In this document: piece by piece, positions 32,481-45,080 of the stretch
How the letters are laid out: every line of letters starts with the position of its first letter
How positions within the stretch are numbered: the stretch's first letter is position 1
NCBI GenBank assembly: GCA_947247005.1
Contig: OX365949.1
Location: 4,908,001 to 4,972,000, forward strand
Direction of reading: 5' to 3'
Source: Spisula solida
Taxonomy: Eukaryota; Mollusca; Bivalvia; Venerida; Mactridae
DNA length: 64,000 bases
Made by a program: the position numbers and the translations under genes
The notes under the pieces: generated by a model
Database searches by the model: none
The model's input: the letters and a program-made list of their open reading frames with translations, nothing else
Told to the model about the DNA's origin: nothing

Positions 32481-34483
32481 AAGGAATATACAAATGATAT
32501 AGTGCTATTAGTGACGAAGGAATATTGATTGGTGTCATATGCTAACCTATCCATCTTAAACGAACCGCCATTGTGTACCATGTTTTTATTCAGGAGTACG
32601 GACAATAACATTTAATATTAAAAGAGTAGATGTATTCTATTCGACTTTCTTCAGGATTTATGTGACAGATGTCACTATTTTTTTCTTTGAGTTTGACGAA
32701 CAAAATAAAACTGCTTCTATGATCAAAAGTGATTCACTGAGAGTGATTACAGCACTACATTGAATTAAACCCAATAATGACAGCTTGAAAATGAATATTG
32801 TATGTTGGTCAGTTACCCTTCCTTGGATGTTTTTACGAAAATGACACAGACACATAGAAAAAAACTTAAACCCCTCTCTAGACGATTTCAATGAAAATAG
32901 ATATGTTCATTACCTGGATATTTATGCTGCATATTATACATACTGACCAACATCAAACGATACACAACTACACCGTTCTCTAGGACATAGGTACTGTATA
33001 TATATATACAACTATGTACGTACATGTATGAATTTTTCAGTCCCTCTGTCAGTGTCCTTTACCACTACGCTTATCTACACCTAGCTGTGATCATTTATAT
33101 CAGTTATATTCTTTAAAATACTAATGTATTAAGACTAAGGCGACTCTCCGGCAAAATAAAATAATAAATAAATAAAACAATAATCAAACAACATAATGAA
33201 AATGTGTACAGTAAAATATTGTTTTCATATTATTAGACTTATTTGAAAGTTTGACATTTACTGAAGTCTAATTGTTATAACATTAAATACATGTTCTAGT
33301 GAACATGTATGTATATATATGTATGTATTTACGCCTCTTATTTGCATTAATGTTTTTCCTCATATTTACATGTTTTGTACTATGTATATTCCATGTATTG
33401 AGTGTAATAAAGATATGATATGTTATATCTCTAGTCGAAGGTCTACCAGTCGCCATTTGTATTAAAGAGGGAAAGATGTGACATGCCCGACAGTCTGAAG
33501 CGAAACTAGCAGAATTAGGTACACAACTGACGCTAGCATTATGAATTAAAAACGTCAACAATTTAGTGAATAAAAGTGTAGATGCTCGGATTAATACAAC
33601 TGTTGACGAACAAAGGCCAGTGTGCAAAAAGTATTATTTCGGATAAATAGAAGGTTCCAGTTGATTTGGTGGTACCAACGTCAGTATAAAACATTGTTAG
33701 TTCATTGTTAGTTCTATCATTTGCCGTGACATGCCAAAATCGTTACAATGGTTCCAGTCTTACATCATTGGTAGGCACTCAAAACATAAGGGGTACTTCT
33801 ATGAATATTTGCTTCTATATCATAGGTATAGCTTGGTAGTCTTTATATTACTGACATTAAGGCGATGTCTGAAACTTTAAAACTAAATGGGCAGACAACA
33901 CAACACTATTAAATGTGTTTTTCACGTTGGTGCATATATCACGCATAATAATCATTTTTTAACGAACGATGCTACATTTAACGCTTGTTTAGGTAAGTAA
34001 CAGCTGCTTTCTTCCTACTTTCACACGTCATTGTCTGATGAAGTGCTGCCAATGCTGAGCATGTCCTTACAAATTTCAAAGACCATGTTTATTTATTTAC
34101 TGTCGTCTGTGAACAACTGACATGCAATATTCATTAAAATATGTATACAGTACAACTTATACATTGTGTTACCAAAATAGAGCAACTGCCTACCTCAAGA
34201 AGTCGGGTGACTTATAATAAACAGCCAATGTCGTGCTTTCGAATCGACCATTCGCTAATTATACCGCCAACTGTACTAAGAGTTTTTTTTCGGTTGAAAA
34301 TTAAATTGTCAAAAATGCCAACCGCTGAACACAAAACCTCAATATGCCCAAGTGCAATTCGAATACGAAACTTAAATATGCTTTTATAAAAGTTTTATCA
34401 TGTCGAACATTTCAAAAATGGTAATATCCTAATTTGAAGGTCCAAACCAGTGCAGCAATTTATATAGGAGGATCATGTTTCCA
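32481..34483. other. No gene; paralog of the unit 1 region holding the SINE and gypsy insertions
   Basis: Runs parallel to 10740-12200 and 21830-22260, and so serves as a near-empty site for both insertions. The SINE position is clean, near 33660-33690. The gypsy point is less clear because local sequence differs. TA-rich low complexity lies at about 32996-33010 and 33305-33320. Confidence 0.5.
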
Positions 34484-35228
34484 ATTATACTTGAACAAAG
34501 AATACAAATTAGAAACACATTCCGAATGATAATTTGAATTGACCAAAACTATTTTGCAGCCTTGTCATAATGCCGTTGGAATACTTCAAATACAATTTAA
34601 ATAAAATTCGAATACATTTCAAATATAACTCAAGTGTACTTCGAATCCGCCTGGAATGATAGCAGGGAACGGGCAGGCATATGTTTTCACAATGCGATAC
34701 ACACAGGCATTTGGCCGTTTTTCACGAGATTGTGCGCGATTTTATTTGATATCAATACATATACTGTTTTAAGTAATGTAAGTAATGTTTCGAACGCAGC
34801 CAGAATGCCGTAAAAATATTTAAAATGTAATCCGTATGTAGGAAGAATACACTTCGAAAGACGTTCGATATTTCATCCGACTTCGACTGCATATGCACAA
34901 CGTTCGAAGTGGCCGCACGAATGTGCCGGAATATATGGAATGTAATACGAATGTAAACAGAATAAAGTGGAATCTTTTAAGAATGTACTTCGATTACACA
35001 TGAATACATTTCGAATGTTACATTTTGGCGACATTCTGGCTTATTTCGACGTCGTGCGATCTGGAGTATTTGAGTAATTACTTATTTCAGGTTTAGATTA
35101 TTTGAATACCATTCGAAATAACTATTATATATGAAATTCACGCGAAATGAAGAAAAGTGCATTTCGATCCTATAAAAATGTACCTCGAATTGCATTTCGA
35201 CTCATTCCGACTCTCGTGTAATTGGGGT
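34484..35228. mobile_element. Insertion private to unit 2, rich in gaat/attc words
   Basis: Unit 1 joins directly across this point (near 22255-22275). The insert is full of cgaat and ttcgaa words. Its ends, ccaattat at left and gtaattgg at right, form a weak inverted pair. No ORF. It looks like a non-autonomous DNA element; class unknown. Confidence 0.5.
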
Positions 35229-35748
35229 ATTATGTTTCTACGCTGAAGATATCGTGTATTTTTGTGTTACAAATGAAGCCACAAGTTACGCCTACGATAT
35301 CATTTAATCATCAGATAGTAATTCAACTTCAAATTATGAGTCAAACCAAAACCATATATAACTGCTGTTTCCGTGAACTTTCTCTCAGCGGATTCAAATG
35401 AGTTCACAGTACGAAGTTTTTTGGAATAATATTGTTATACTTGTATGAGAGATACGTTAAGAACGATGTCAGATAAGAATCGTCTCAGGCCCCGTGTTCA
35501 CAAAGAATTGGTTATCAGGATCAGGCTCAAGTTCCATTTTATTTTATTTCAAATACAGAAAATGTGTTGATAGAAAGATTATTTCTTTTAAGCAGATGAA
35601 AGAATATTGGTATCTCCTTTAATTTTAAAGACAAATAAATAAGTTTAATGCATGGTTATAGAAATATTGTGCTTAATTAATTGAAGCTGGGTTTTCGAGC
35701 TTGATTCTGAATGTCTCAGATCAGTTTCGGTCTCAAGTACAATAAATC

Positions 35749-35948
35749 TCTTCTTATAGGAAAGTAAAAGTTTTTAAGGGTCGTAATCTGTTATCTAGAA
35801 ACTGTTTTGATGTTCTGTAACTGCTAAGAAACATATAATTTTAAAATATCTTCTTATAGGAAAGTAAAAGTTTTTAAGGGTCGTAATCTGTTATCTAGAA
35901 ACTGTTTTGATATTCTGTAACTGCTAAGAAACATATAATTTTATAACT
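35749..35948. repeat. 100-bp direct tandem duplication, nearly identical
   Basis: ttcttataggaaagtaaaag starts at 35751 and again at 35851. The copies differ at one visible base (gatgttctg against gatattctg) before their ends diverge. Unit 1 does not show it, so the event is recent. An assembly duplication is an alternative. Confidence 0.85.
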
Positions 35949-36306
35949 GTCCATATGTCGTACGGAAACACCAATATAACAATAAGGCAATAACAGCGAA
36001 AAAATAGGATGCTAGCAAATCGAAGTGGCAATCAAATTGACCAGGAGTATATTAGGTCCTAAATACGCCATGTAATCGTATTACCAATGTTTTACTGCCG
36101 AACGGTAAATAGTCATAATACCGAGAAACTGTTTTTATCGAGACTTTTCTGGCGCCTCGACTGTTATTTTGTTGGGATTGGCAGCCTAATTATTGACTAG
36201 TACACAAGACTTGGTATATACGACCTTGCTGTGTTAAGTTTAAACGAAACGTTTATTAATCTTAGATATTTTTAATTTCAAAGTCTGTACTTTTTTCATG
36301 GATATC

Positions 36307-36757
36307 ATAAATATGTGAGTCAGTATCCAGGAAAACATGCTTTTTGACATTATGTAATTAAAAAGCTCTAATATAGTAAAAATACTATCTATTGATACAG
36401 TTTGAAATAATTTACCCATACAAAAAGATACTCTGATTGAGTTAAAACCAGTAGTAGTCTTTCTCTAAAATTATTCGAACATTTACAATTTTGATATATT
36501 TAAAAAATAAAACATGATTCTAAAACAAGATACTATTTTGAACAGGTTATTTCAAGAATTGATCAAATAATGTATGCATGACATAATTGTTACAGTTATG
36601 TCGAATAACGTTTGAATCGAATTACGTTTGAATGACGTTATCACCCAAAATGGCTACAATAACTGACTCTACAAAAGGTTAAAAATCATGATTCAAAACA
36701 ATTTCTTTTCTATTTTGCTTCATAGTGGTTTTTCTAGAAACTGGCTCACATTTAAGT
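36307..36757. mobile_element. MITE of the ccaggaaaac family
   Basis: Left end tgtgagtcagtatccagga and inverted right end (ctagaaactggctcaca near 36733) match with several differences. About 450 bp, with no ORF. Related to 57882-58475. Confidence 0.55.
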
Positions 36758-37595
36758 CACGTATTGGTTAATATCTTTAACTATTCCATATTGCAAACCC
36801 TTCTCATTATTACATTATCAATGCAATGAATCTAACTGTCTGTGCAAGAGGATTTGGACACATAGATACATACACAACATAGGTTTGATACGCCATTCTC
36901 GAAATTAGAAATATATAAATAACGAGTATACTATAGTCAATTACTTAACCCTTTCGCTGCCGACGTCGAAATGCCAAATTACGTCGACAGTGCCAAGCCT
37001 GTTTTGACGTAAACAAGTTGACGTCATTATATCGACGTTCAAAAAACTGCGCGGTATGGCGCACGTTACAACGTAATTAGACGATAATTAAAGCGCCGTG
37101 TATGCATTCAAGATATGTATGTTTTAGTTTAAATATAAACACACAAACTGAACAAAATGACATAAGCCTGACTTAATTAAATCTTTCGAATATTCATAGT
37201 TTAATGCATATTTTATCCTAGGTAAGTTTTTCAAAATATTTTGTCCTAGTAAAAAAACATGTTACTTCATGAATAGTTACACACAATATGAGCACTCAAA
37301 CCCTGTAAATAGTTCATCATAGATGCCTTAATTAACATGCGTTCGGATCATACATAGAACTATTAATAGAATGATGTGCGAGTATGCAGTCGAAATTTTA
37401 AAATTCTTATAAATCTATTACGTATTTAACATACATGTACCATCTTTCATGATATTCTGCTAAAAGCCGCTATGAACTGTTCGCCTTAATGTAATGTTCA
37501 GTTCAATCAAGAACGGAGTAAATAAGCTAGGGTCCCTGGTTTAATGCTTTTGCACTGTATCTAAAAATTAAACTAAAGGATTGGGTACGAGTACA
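36758..37595. other. No gene; a CpG-containing repeat at about 36950-37090
   Basis: The stretch beginning ttaaccctttcgctgccgac contains several acgtcg words and one perfect tgacgtca at 37019-37026. A similar start (ttaaccctttcg) occurs near 41119, so it is probably a dispersed repeat. Confidence 0.4.
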
Positions 37596-37680
37596 TATAG
37601 CCACGGCCATGGTTTAGTAGATAAAGTGCGCTGGATTCGTAACCCAGCGATCCGGGTTTGATTCCCGGTCGTAAAACGTT
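37596..37680 (+). mobile_element. tRNA-like SINE head or tRNA pseudogene (Thr-CGT-like)
   Basis: An anticodon arm gctgg..ttcgtaa..ccagc with CGT in the loop and a T-arm ccgggtttgattcccgg are well formed, with a box A-like tggtttagtagataaagtgc upstream. The acceptor arm does not pair, so it is not a functional tRNA gene. A SINE body may continue to about 37850. Confidence 0.55.
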
Positions 37681-38333
37681 GACAACAATATTCATATTGA
37701 TTTTCCTCCCCATGTTGAAATGTTGCTGGTTGCTTGTGGAATGGTAAGTTGGTGTTTAGTACGTGTTAGGGTAGTTTGGGTGACACTGTTAGAAAACTGG
37801 TTAGGTGAATTGGCCGCCGCATACAACATTTGTTATAAATCTCCTCACAGAATATCAACGGAACCATAGCACCTACAATTAATTTTCAAAATATTATTTT
37901 GACACACATTGGTAGTGTGTTTCATGGGGATTACAGTGGATGTTTACAAAGCACTCATATATACGAGAAGGGATTTGGGAAATAGTGTGCGCACGAAAAA
38001 TAGGTGTCTCGTAAGTCAAATTGGCTGTCCCTTTCGATAGGGGTGACGCTATAATAAACACAAACTTTACCTTTACTTTTTATATTACACCACATAGTGT
38101 GACTTAGTTTACTTTTCAACGAGTGTGGTGTAATGTTCTCTACTCATTGTAGTGCGACTTGTTTGAGTAAGCACTGCAACCCACTTCATTTCATTCAATT
38201 CTTATTTTACCAATACAATGTATATGTAATACATACGTCAGTACATGTGTACTAGTAAAGAACACAAAAATATGAATTCATTTGCAGCTTATATGTATAT
38301 ATTTAATTTTATTTATGGTTGGTGCTCTAGTTC
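37681..38333. other. No gene; possible SINE body then unassigned
   Basis: No ORF or clear repeat ends. Two taatgt/gtgtggtgta-like words near 38090 and 38125 hint at short repeats only. Confidence 0.3.
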
Positions 38334-38640
38334 TTGTCTTCTTCGTGTCTTGGTGATGCGATAAGCAATCCCTCAGTATGGCGATACAGCTTCACGGTGG
38401 TCGCTTGGGTATTGCTCTTGAGTCTTGACTATGGATTGAGACGACACTGGTTCGAATCTCGGCCGTGGCACTTGGTCATTTCTTATAGGCTTTTCAGTCA
38501 GTGTTTCCTATCCTATTACAGAAAACTCACCACGTGTGTATCTGTGATGTTCACCGGGTACGTTGCTAACTTGCTGACTAATTCCATACCAAATGGTCTC
38601 TTCGTTTAGCGTCCACCCTAAGTTCGTAACATATCTAGCT
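38334..38640 (+). mobile_element. Possible second tRNA-derived SINE
   Basis: A box B-like ggttcgaatct near 38449 lies about 50 bases after a box A-like ggtcgcttgggta. A GC-richer body follows to about 38640. The ORF at 38334-38609 spans it and is not supported as protein. No target duplication found. Confidence 0.4.
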
Positions 38641-39365
38641 ATCCTGGGAGATAAAACGAAGCCGACTACTATCCTCATCATTATATGGCTAATAAATATA
38701 GCTTTTATGCATTGTCATTCATAATAACTTACTGAAATAACTGAAAACGTGATTGTGTGGGAAAAAAATACTGAGCTTAAATTTAGAGTAAATATTTAAA
38801 AGTACACACAATCTTTACAAATCTCATTGAATAAGAACTAAGAATACGCTAAAATGATAAACATTTATTACTTAAATATTATTGTTTTCCTTCTCTATTG
38901 AACCCTGGCTGACCACGCACTTACGACTGTGACGTGTCTCATAAATTATATCTAGGACTCGAACTTTGTATGTGTGACGATATAATTAAGCGATTGGGGA
39001 GTGAATTAATTTTGTATGGGTGTAATGTTTTATGTCGTAGGACGAGATAGTGATTTCCAATTTGAGGTAATAAGTTCAAAGCACAAAACCTTTTTAAGAA
39101 GAATGTTATGTGCATTTCTGATACAAACGATTAAATTAAGAAGTAACTCGGCTCTTTGCGGCCTTCGTAATACCGGTAGCATCATCTCGCAATCTCGATT
39201 TAATTAAACGCGAAGCATGCAGGGAATCAAATTAGCTTCCCCAGTTTACATATCCCGTACAATACCACTTCTTTAATGAACTGCTACTATACATACAGTC
39301 TAGATTAAGGCCAGCAATTTTGTACGAATATAGCGACCATTGGGCGTAGGTCTAAGATCGAGACC
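38641..39365. other. No gene seen
   Basis: AT-rich, with no element ends and no shared landmark recognised. Confidence 0.35.
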
Positions 39366-39525
39366 AGGGGTGGTATTCAATATTGATCTTATTCAATTAG
39401 AGAATAAGGATAGCCAATCATATCGCTTGATACTAACCAAGAGTTAACAAAGAGTTTAATATAGTGTGATCTGATTGGTTGTCCTTATCCTTAAGTCAAG
39501 TAAGATCAATATTGAATACCACCCC
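39366..39525. mobile_element. 160-bp MITE with perfect 25-bp terminal inverted repeats
   Basis: ggggtggtattcaatattga continues to a 25-base arm, mirrored exactly at 39501-39525. A second inverted pair (aataaggatagccaatca and tgattggttgtccttat) continues inwards, so most of the element can fold into one long hairpin. Flanking target copies are not clear. Confidence 0.85.
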
Positions 39526-40645
39526 AGGAATTAAGACCTACTCCACTGATAATAAGGCGTGACTTAGATATCCACGTATAGACCCCATCCCTCTGGTCAA
39601 ACAATGACATTCATAAAATACCAATCGAAAATACGCTTGTACTTCAAGACAATGAATACGTGAATACTCGACTCGGATAGCGCTGGTTGAAGATCCAAAG
39701 TTCGCTCAAAATTAATAAGGATCATCACCACTGAATCTAGAACGAATTCAAGTCAAGGGGGCACTGGATGCCTACTATAGGGGTCGTTGAACGAATAGCT
39801 AATGTATTTTGACCAACACAGGCTCATGTTAAAGTAAGGCTTACTATTAGGCTTTATAAACATTAGGTCTATAGCACTTCCACTGGATAACAGAAAAGAT
39901 GAATGTGCCTTGGATCTGTCGCTTGGTTAAGACCGAATACTGTCTGTTTTATGGTTGAGCACAAGTCTAAGATCGAGTACAAACTAAGGACTAGAGTTGA
40001 AAGCCTATGATTGGGCATCAAACAAACAAGTGGCACAAAAAGTACGTTGGACATAAAATGAAGTTCTATCTTTATGTGCGTAAATTGATCACATATGTTG
40101 TTTTTTCAAATTTATTCCGAGGAAGTACCTCATCTATATGCTGTCATTCATAATACAAATATGCAACCAAATACATCCTACAAAAACTGTTCATTGGTTG
40201 GTTACCTATTTGGGACAGTCATAATATAGTTAATGGATCTAACGTGCGTTTAAAAACATGGTATTCAGTGTGATAATAATCGTTTAATTAGTGTCGGGTC
40301 TCATTTCAAAGACGTAGATCTATATGAGTGATGCACAATATATTTTGTTTTATTTATAATTGTTGAATAACATGTCCCACAATGAACTTCCAACCCGGTG
40401 CCTAACTTTTTAGAAGAAAATATGACGCAGAATGTGAAGACCGATATGATTTTTTTTCACAAATCCCCGGAAACGCCATGGCTGGACCTTCCTGTGTGTT
40501 ATTTTCCCGCGGGTCGAGTTCGTGATTAAGGGGTACAATGTTATATAGAACATGTATGATAGCAGGCAATTTACGACATTCGTTTCAACAATATAGAGCC
40601 CTATATATATCAGTAAAGAAGTCGAGTTTCCTTCATTAATTGGTT
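39526..40645. other. No gene seen
   Basis: AT-rich sequence. The 107-codon minus-strand ORF at 40410-40733 has no recognisable domain and no paralog in the window. Confidence 0.35.
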
Positions 40646-41605
40646 TGACGTCATACAACGTTGCGTTGCAAATTAGCGCGTCTTGTGTGTATACAAGTAT
40701 TACAAAATATACATTCATTTGTGAATTATTCAATGGAATTGTACTAAACTTTAGGTAGCAGACAATTAAACTCTATAGATCATGATTCTTTCCATAGTTT
40801 ATGCCTAATTAACGATATCCCGTGCCAAAATGGAGTGAAAATTACGTAAATTTCGTAGCATAATTACTGAATATCAAAAACGAATATGTAATTACTTTTG
40901 CAATCAGACAGAAGAGTTGTCATTTTTCAACTATTGTAAATAGTTTATTTTTGTGCAACCGTATATTAACTGCATAATTAATCACTTTTCCGGTGGTCAC
41001 TTTTGATGCGTGGTCCGCGAAATGGCGCCAATAATAACGTCGTCAGACGCATGACGTCATGTCCGAATTTCACCGGAAATGACGTCATAATGTTTTGACC
41101 CCTACTTGTTTACATCTTAACCCTTTCGTACGATGTTTAGATGTAATATTTCAAGGTTCCTTATGTGCATACAAAATAGGCCCAAAATAGGCCCGCGGCA
41201 CTCAACGTAGTATAACAAAATAGGCCCAAAATAGGCCCGTGGCACTTGGGGGGTTAATAGGGGAAAATCCCCATTAACGATTACATGCGAAAAACACGTG
41301 ATTGTTGTTGTTGTAGTTGCATTGGCTATGGCCTATTTTTTTTCGACAGACCGGATGCAGAATATTCATTTGGTAGACTGAATTTCACGTCCCACTTCCG
41401 TTAGAGGCAAGTTGTTGTTCAAGATTTGAGAACCAATCTTGTTTAATTTATTTTTTCCAATATGAAATATAAATACAGTTCCACTCTTTTAATAACGTTT
41501 CGGCATACAAGCCTGATTAAAACCATGAAAATTATTGAAAAATACACATCTTATTTAATTAATCCAACGTAAAAAAACAAAACGACAACGTCGGAAATGA
41601 CGTCA
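40646..41605. promoter_or_regulatory. Cluster of perfect CRE palindromes, two next to ETS-type words
   Basis: tgacgtca occurs at 40646-40653, 41052-41059, 41080-41087 and 41598-41605. The third is in ccggaaatgacgtca and the fourth in tcggaaatgacgtca, the ETS-CRE composite form known from animal promoters. CpG is locally frequent. No gene start can be assigned, and a repeat origin is possible. Confidence 0.4.
41171..41246. repeat. Two 32-bp direct repeats with an internal aaaataggccc doubling
   Basis: acaaaataggcccaaaatag starts at 41171 and 41215, each followed by gcccg(c/t)ggcact. Not coding. Confidence 0.75.
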
Positions 41606-42299
41606 CATCATTTAACGCGACGTCATCGCGCGTTACCGCGACGTCGTCGCATGGCATAGCGCGCCAACTTGTGAAAAATTATGTTGAATTGAAATATAAA
41701 TAACAAATAAAAGACGAGTGTATAACTATAATTACTATATTTATAGGGTATATCTGTGCAACCCGTCTCCTAGATCGGAAAACACTCTTATCTAAGTATT
41801 TGTTCGCCTGGTCTGCTATGTGGTGCTGCCTGGCAGTCAGAGGCTAGATCTATAGTCTCTGTGGAGCAAACAAATTCCTTAGTCATTTTTTCCTTGATCA
41901 GATTATCCAAAAAACCTGATGGGAAATGCCCGATGGATGCAGTGCATTTGTTCATATTAATGTATACAAACGAAACGTTAACATTGTGCGACCTTTTAGA
42001 GATTAAACATGTGTTCAAAGCACCCTATAACTAAATGTATAAAATTGTTTCGTAAATGTGTGTAATCGTAGACTTCGTAGATGTCCTCGGCATTTCGTGG
42101 ATGACCTGGTATTTTTAGATGACAATGGCCTATTGTGGATGGCGTTGGCGATAGTCTTTCAAATGACTTTGTAATTTACATATTTACTACGTCACGAAAT
42201 TTTTGACATTATGAATCTGTATGAAAGGCAATGTACAACAAACTTCATCAAACCAAGTGGAACAAATAAACACCAACTGTGAAACATAAATTGAAAATC
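41606..42299. other. No gene; CpG-rich start then AT-rich
   Basis: gcgacgtcatcgcgcg- and cgacgtcgtcgc-like words at 41619-41650 continue the CpG-rich patch. The phrase gtgcaaccc..tctcctagatcgg near 41757 resembles one near 49094. Confidence 0.35.
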
Positions 42300-43489
42300 T
42301 CTAATGCTTCATCTGACAACATTGAATGATGGACAGGAACCATTGATGATTATAACCATTCTAGCCCTTCCGGTAGTGCTTTGGAAGCGTAAATGATTAC
42401 ACATGGCATGACAGCTTTCAATTGATAGTACACAATGTCAACATAGAAAAGTTAAAACTCAGTCTCTGATTTGAATATTATCAGTTACTACTACTACCAA
42501 AGTAATTGCCGCTGATTCTCAAGTTGACACTAATATACGCGGAACGTTTTGTTTCTGTTTAATACAATGACTGGACAAATGCGTAATGTCAACAGTAGTA
42601 TACTAGTACTTCCACCGGATGACAAAGAGATACGAAACAAAGAGATTCATAAGTGCACAAATATGATATATGTGAATGGTGTTATTGTTGAATTGATGAG
42701 GAGGGATGCATCTCTTATATCACCAACATGGTTTCTTTTTCATTTCTGCTATTTAGTAAAAGTATTTTCCCCATAAGACATAAAAAACAGTAACAGTCTA
42801 ACAGTTGTCATTACCGTTCTCAAAGTGCATAAACGTACAATTATGTTGCCCTGTAGTACATTTTAGAGACTTTATAATTATGATTTGTTAATGATGAGGG
42901 TGTTTGTTAGTTTTGTTGTACCTCAAATTATGAATATTTCGGGATTTAAAATTGTCCAATTAATTTACATTTAAGTTCATTATGAACTTCCAAGAGATTT
43001 AGCAAATGACAGTGAAACAAATTAAACATTTTACAGGCAACATCAGTCTACATCCCTCTCTATGAGTTCATTATTTGAAAGTCATGTACGATTTTTAAAT
43101 ACTAATTAATAGCTACTGTCCCAGGCATTCAAAATAACCAAGGGGCGTGACTGTCTGCGAGGCAATGTTAAATAGTGCATACATGCTGAGATAATAAATG
43201 AAAACGTTTAAATTAAATTCATTGAATAAGTAAATATTACATAAACACACAATAAACAAGCATTACCCAACGAACCTGTCTCCCGACAAAGTCACTTGGC
43301 ATAAATAGGAAAATGTTTTACCTTTCCCATCTATTTTATAATGTAATTTAAAAGGCACATCTTAAACTAGTATACATTACGCGTGAGCATCATCCTTAAA
43401 TAGAAATGTAGCTTATATTGACCTTGACTAAGTTGACTTAGTCGGGACAAGGGCTGATTAATTGTCGTGGTTGGCAGTGTGTTGGGCAC
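42300..43489. other. No gene; unit landmark, paralog of about 23140-24020
   Basis: Matches include the tttaatacaatgactg stretch near 42558 and 23379. The partner ORFs at 23293 and 42549 are not equivalent in frame. Confidence 0.45.
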
Positions 43490-43790
43490 TTCTTCGACAG
43501 CTAAAACTATGCATTATAGTCGTTTGGCTGTGGAAACTGGTTCATTCAGCTAGTAATAATGTTTTGTACTTATTATTATTTATTTATACCAATTATTTTT
43601 TGGACTTGGGCGGATCTTTGCTTGTTTAGTTGGGCATTGTGCCTTGTATGTGTGTTATGTTCCTGTGCTCGGTTGGTTCAGTTGGGCATTGTGCTTTGTG
43701 TGTTTTTAATGTTTTTTGTGTTCGGCTGGTTAAGTTTAGTGTTGCCTTCCCTGTCTGACTTAATATAATCTTTTTACCTCCCGTAATCAT
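43490..43790. repeat. Dispersed repeat, copy 4
   Basis: Same layout as 10010-10290, including the doubled gttgggcattgtgc. The Cys/Leu-rich ORF at 43559-43768 is a by-product of T/G-rich sequence. Confidence 0.6.
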
Positions 43791-44849
43791 TTTTGCATAT
43801 ACGTAAAATTGTTTAATGGATTCGCAATATCTACTGGAAATAATAACCTATAATTATTTGGTATTTTCATTGTTCTGACGCTAAGAAACATTTGCAATGG
43901 TTTTTAAAAATGAGATTTTATCAACATTTGGAATTAAGTACAATAAGAATAAAAACACGAATGCATAAATTCATATCATTAACAACTCACCGTAATTCAT
44001 TTGTCATTGGGCCGTAAATTGTATATATTCTCTTGTTTTACAAAATGCAATGATGAATTGTATTTGACCTACGAGTGCTTTAACTTCGGATGTAATACGT
44101 AAATATATTTTAGGTGGGTCTTATTGTAAGAGCCAGCATAACCTTAATTAACTGGTAATGGAGTCACAGTAGATAAATATGACATAACAATATGTATGGC
44201 CAGTAAAATAAAATGTATACATTTATCCTAAATTATTAGTTTTGAAATAATGAACTAACAGATAAAGGCACCCGTGAGAATTTATGTTTTATGAATTTCT
44301 GGTTAATTGTTATCGCATAATAATAATTTGCATATTTTCTGACCACATTGTAATTACAACGGACTAACTATTACTGACATATTTGCATAGTTTCAATACT
44401 CATCGTGGTTCGTATTATGTAGTTACAAATTATACTTCCCTCTGCTACCGTAGATGTATCGGGAAATTAAATGTTTAACAGTATTTACATAATCAAAGTG
44501 TATAACAACATAAAATTATCTAACTACATGAATTATCCTGAGCTAGTGGCAAAGATGCTTCTTTTAATCGGATACCCCTCCCAAAATTGTTTTTTATTTG
44601 CTATAAATAAATAAATAGTAATGACTTTGTGGTGTACCAATTCCAAAATTGCGCATTTTTTGTTTATAATTTATAAATGTTTAACACCAAAAGTCGATTT
44701 AATGATATTTTTTGTGTGTGCATTTATGTTTTAGTATTGTTTTTCCTGAACAAAATGGCACCTTCCCTGATCTATACATGAAGAAAAACGTCGTACAATT
44801 GCCAAAAGTAATGACCTTCATTGATCTCGGATTCACAAACATCGTTTCC

Positions 44850-45080
44850 CGTTTTACATTCTATAGCTGAAACTATATCTTTCAACTTTTTGAGAGTTTG
44901 GAATTGAACATTCGATGTTTTAACAGCTGAAAGTATGAATTTTAGCAGATAAGTTCCTTTTCTCATTCAGTTGTGTGTGGGCATTGTCCCGTGTAAACTT
45001 TGTATGTAATGTTTCTTATGTTCTCTGTGCTAGGCCGGTTCAGTTGAGTGCTGCCATCCCTATCCGATTTTCTATCACCA
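44850..45080. repeat. Dispersed repeat, copy 5
   Basis: tatagctgaaactat and gagagtttggaattg precede a T/G-rich body with gtgtgggcattgtcccgtgt. Paralogous to 24950-25190. Confidence 0.55.

Noticed and set aside
37596..37680. Functional tRNA-Thr gene
   Set aside because: The acceptor stem does not pair, so it is a SINE head or pseudogene.
43559..43768. Cys/Leu-rich membrane-like small protein
   Set aside because: It lies in a T/G-rich dispersed repeat whose other copies do not keep the frame.
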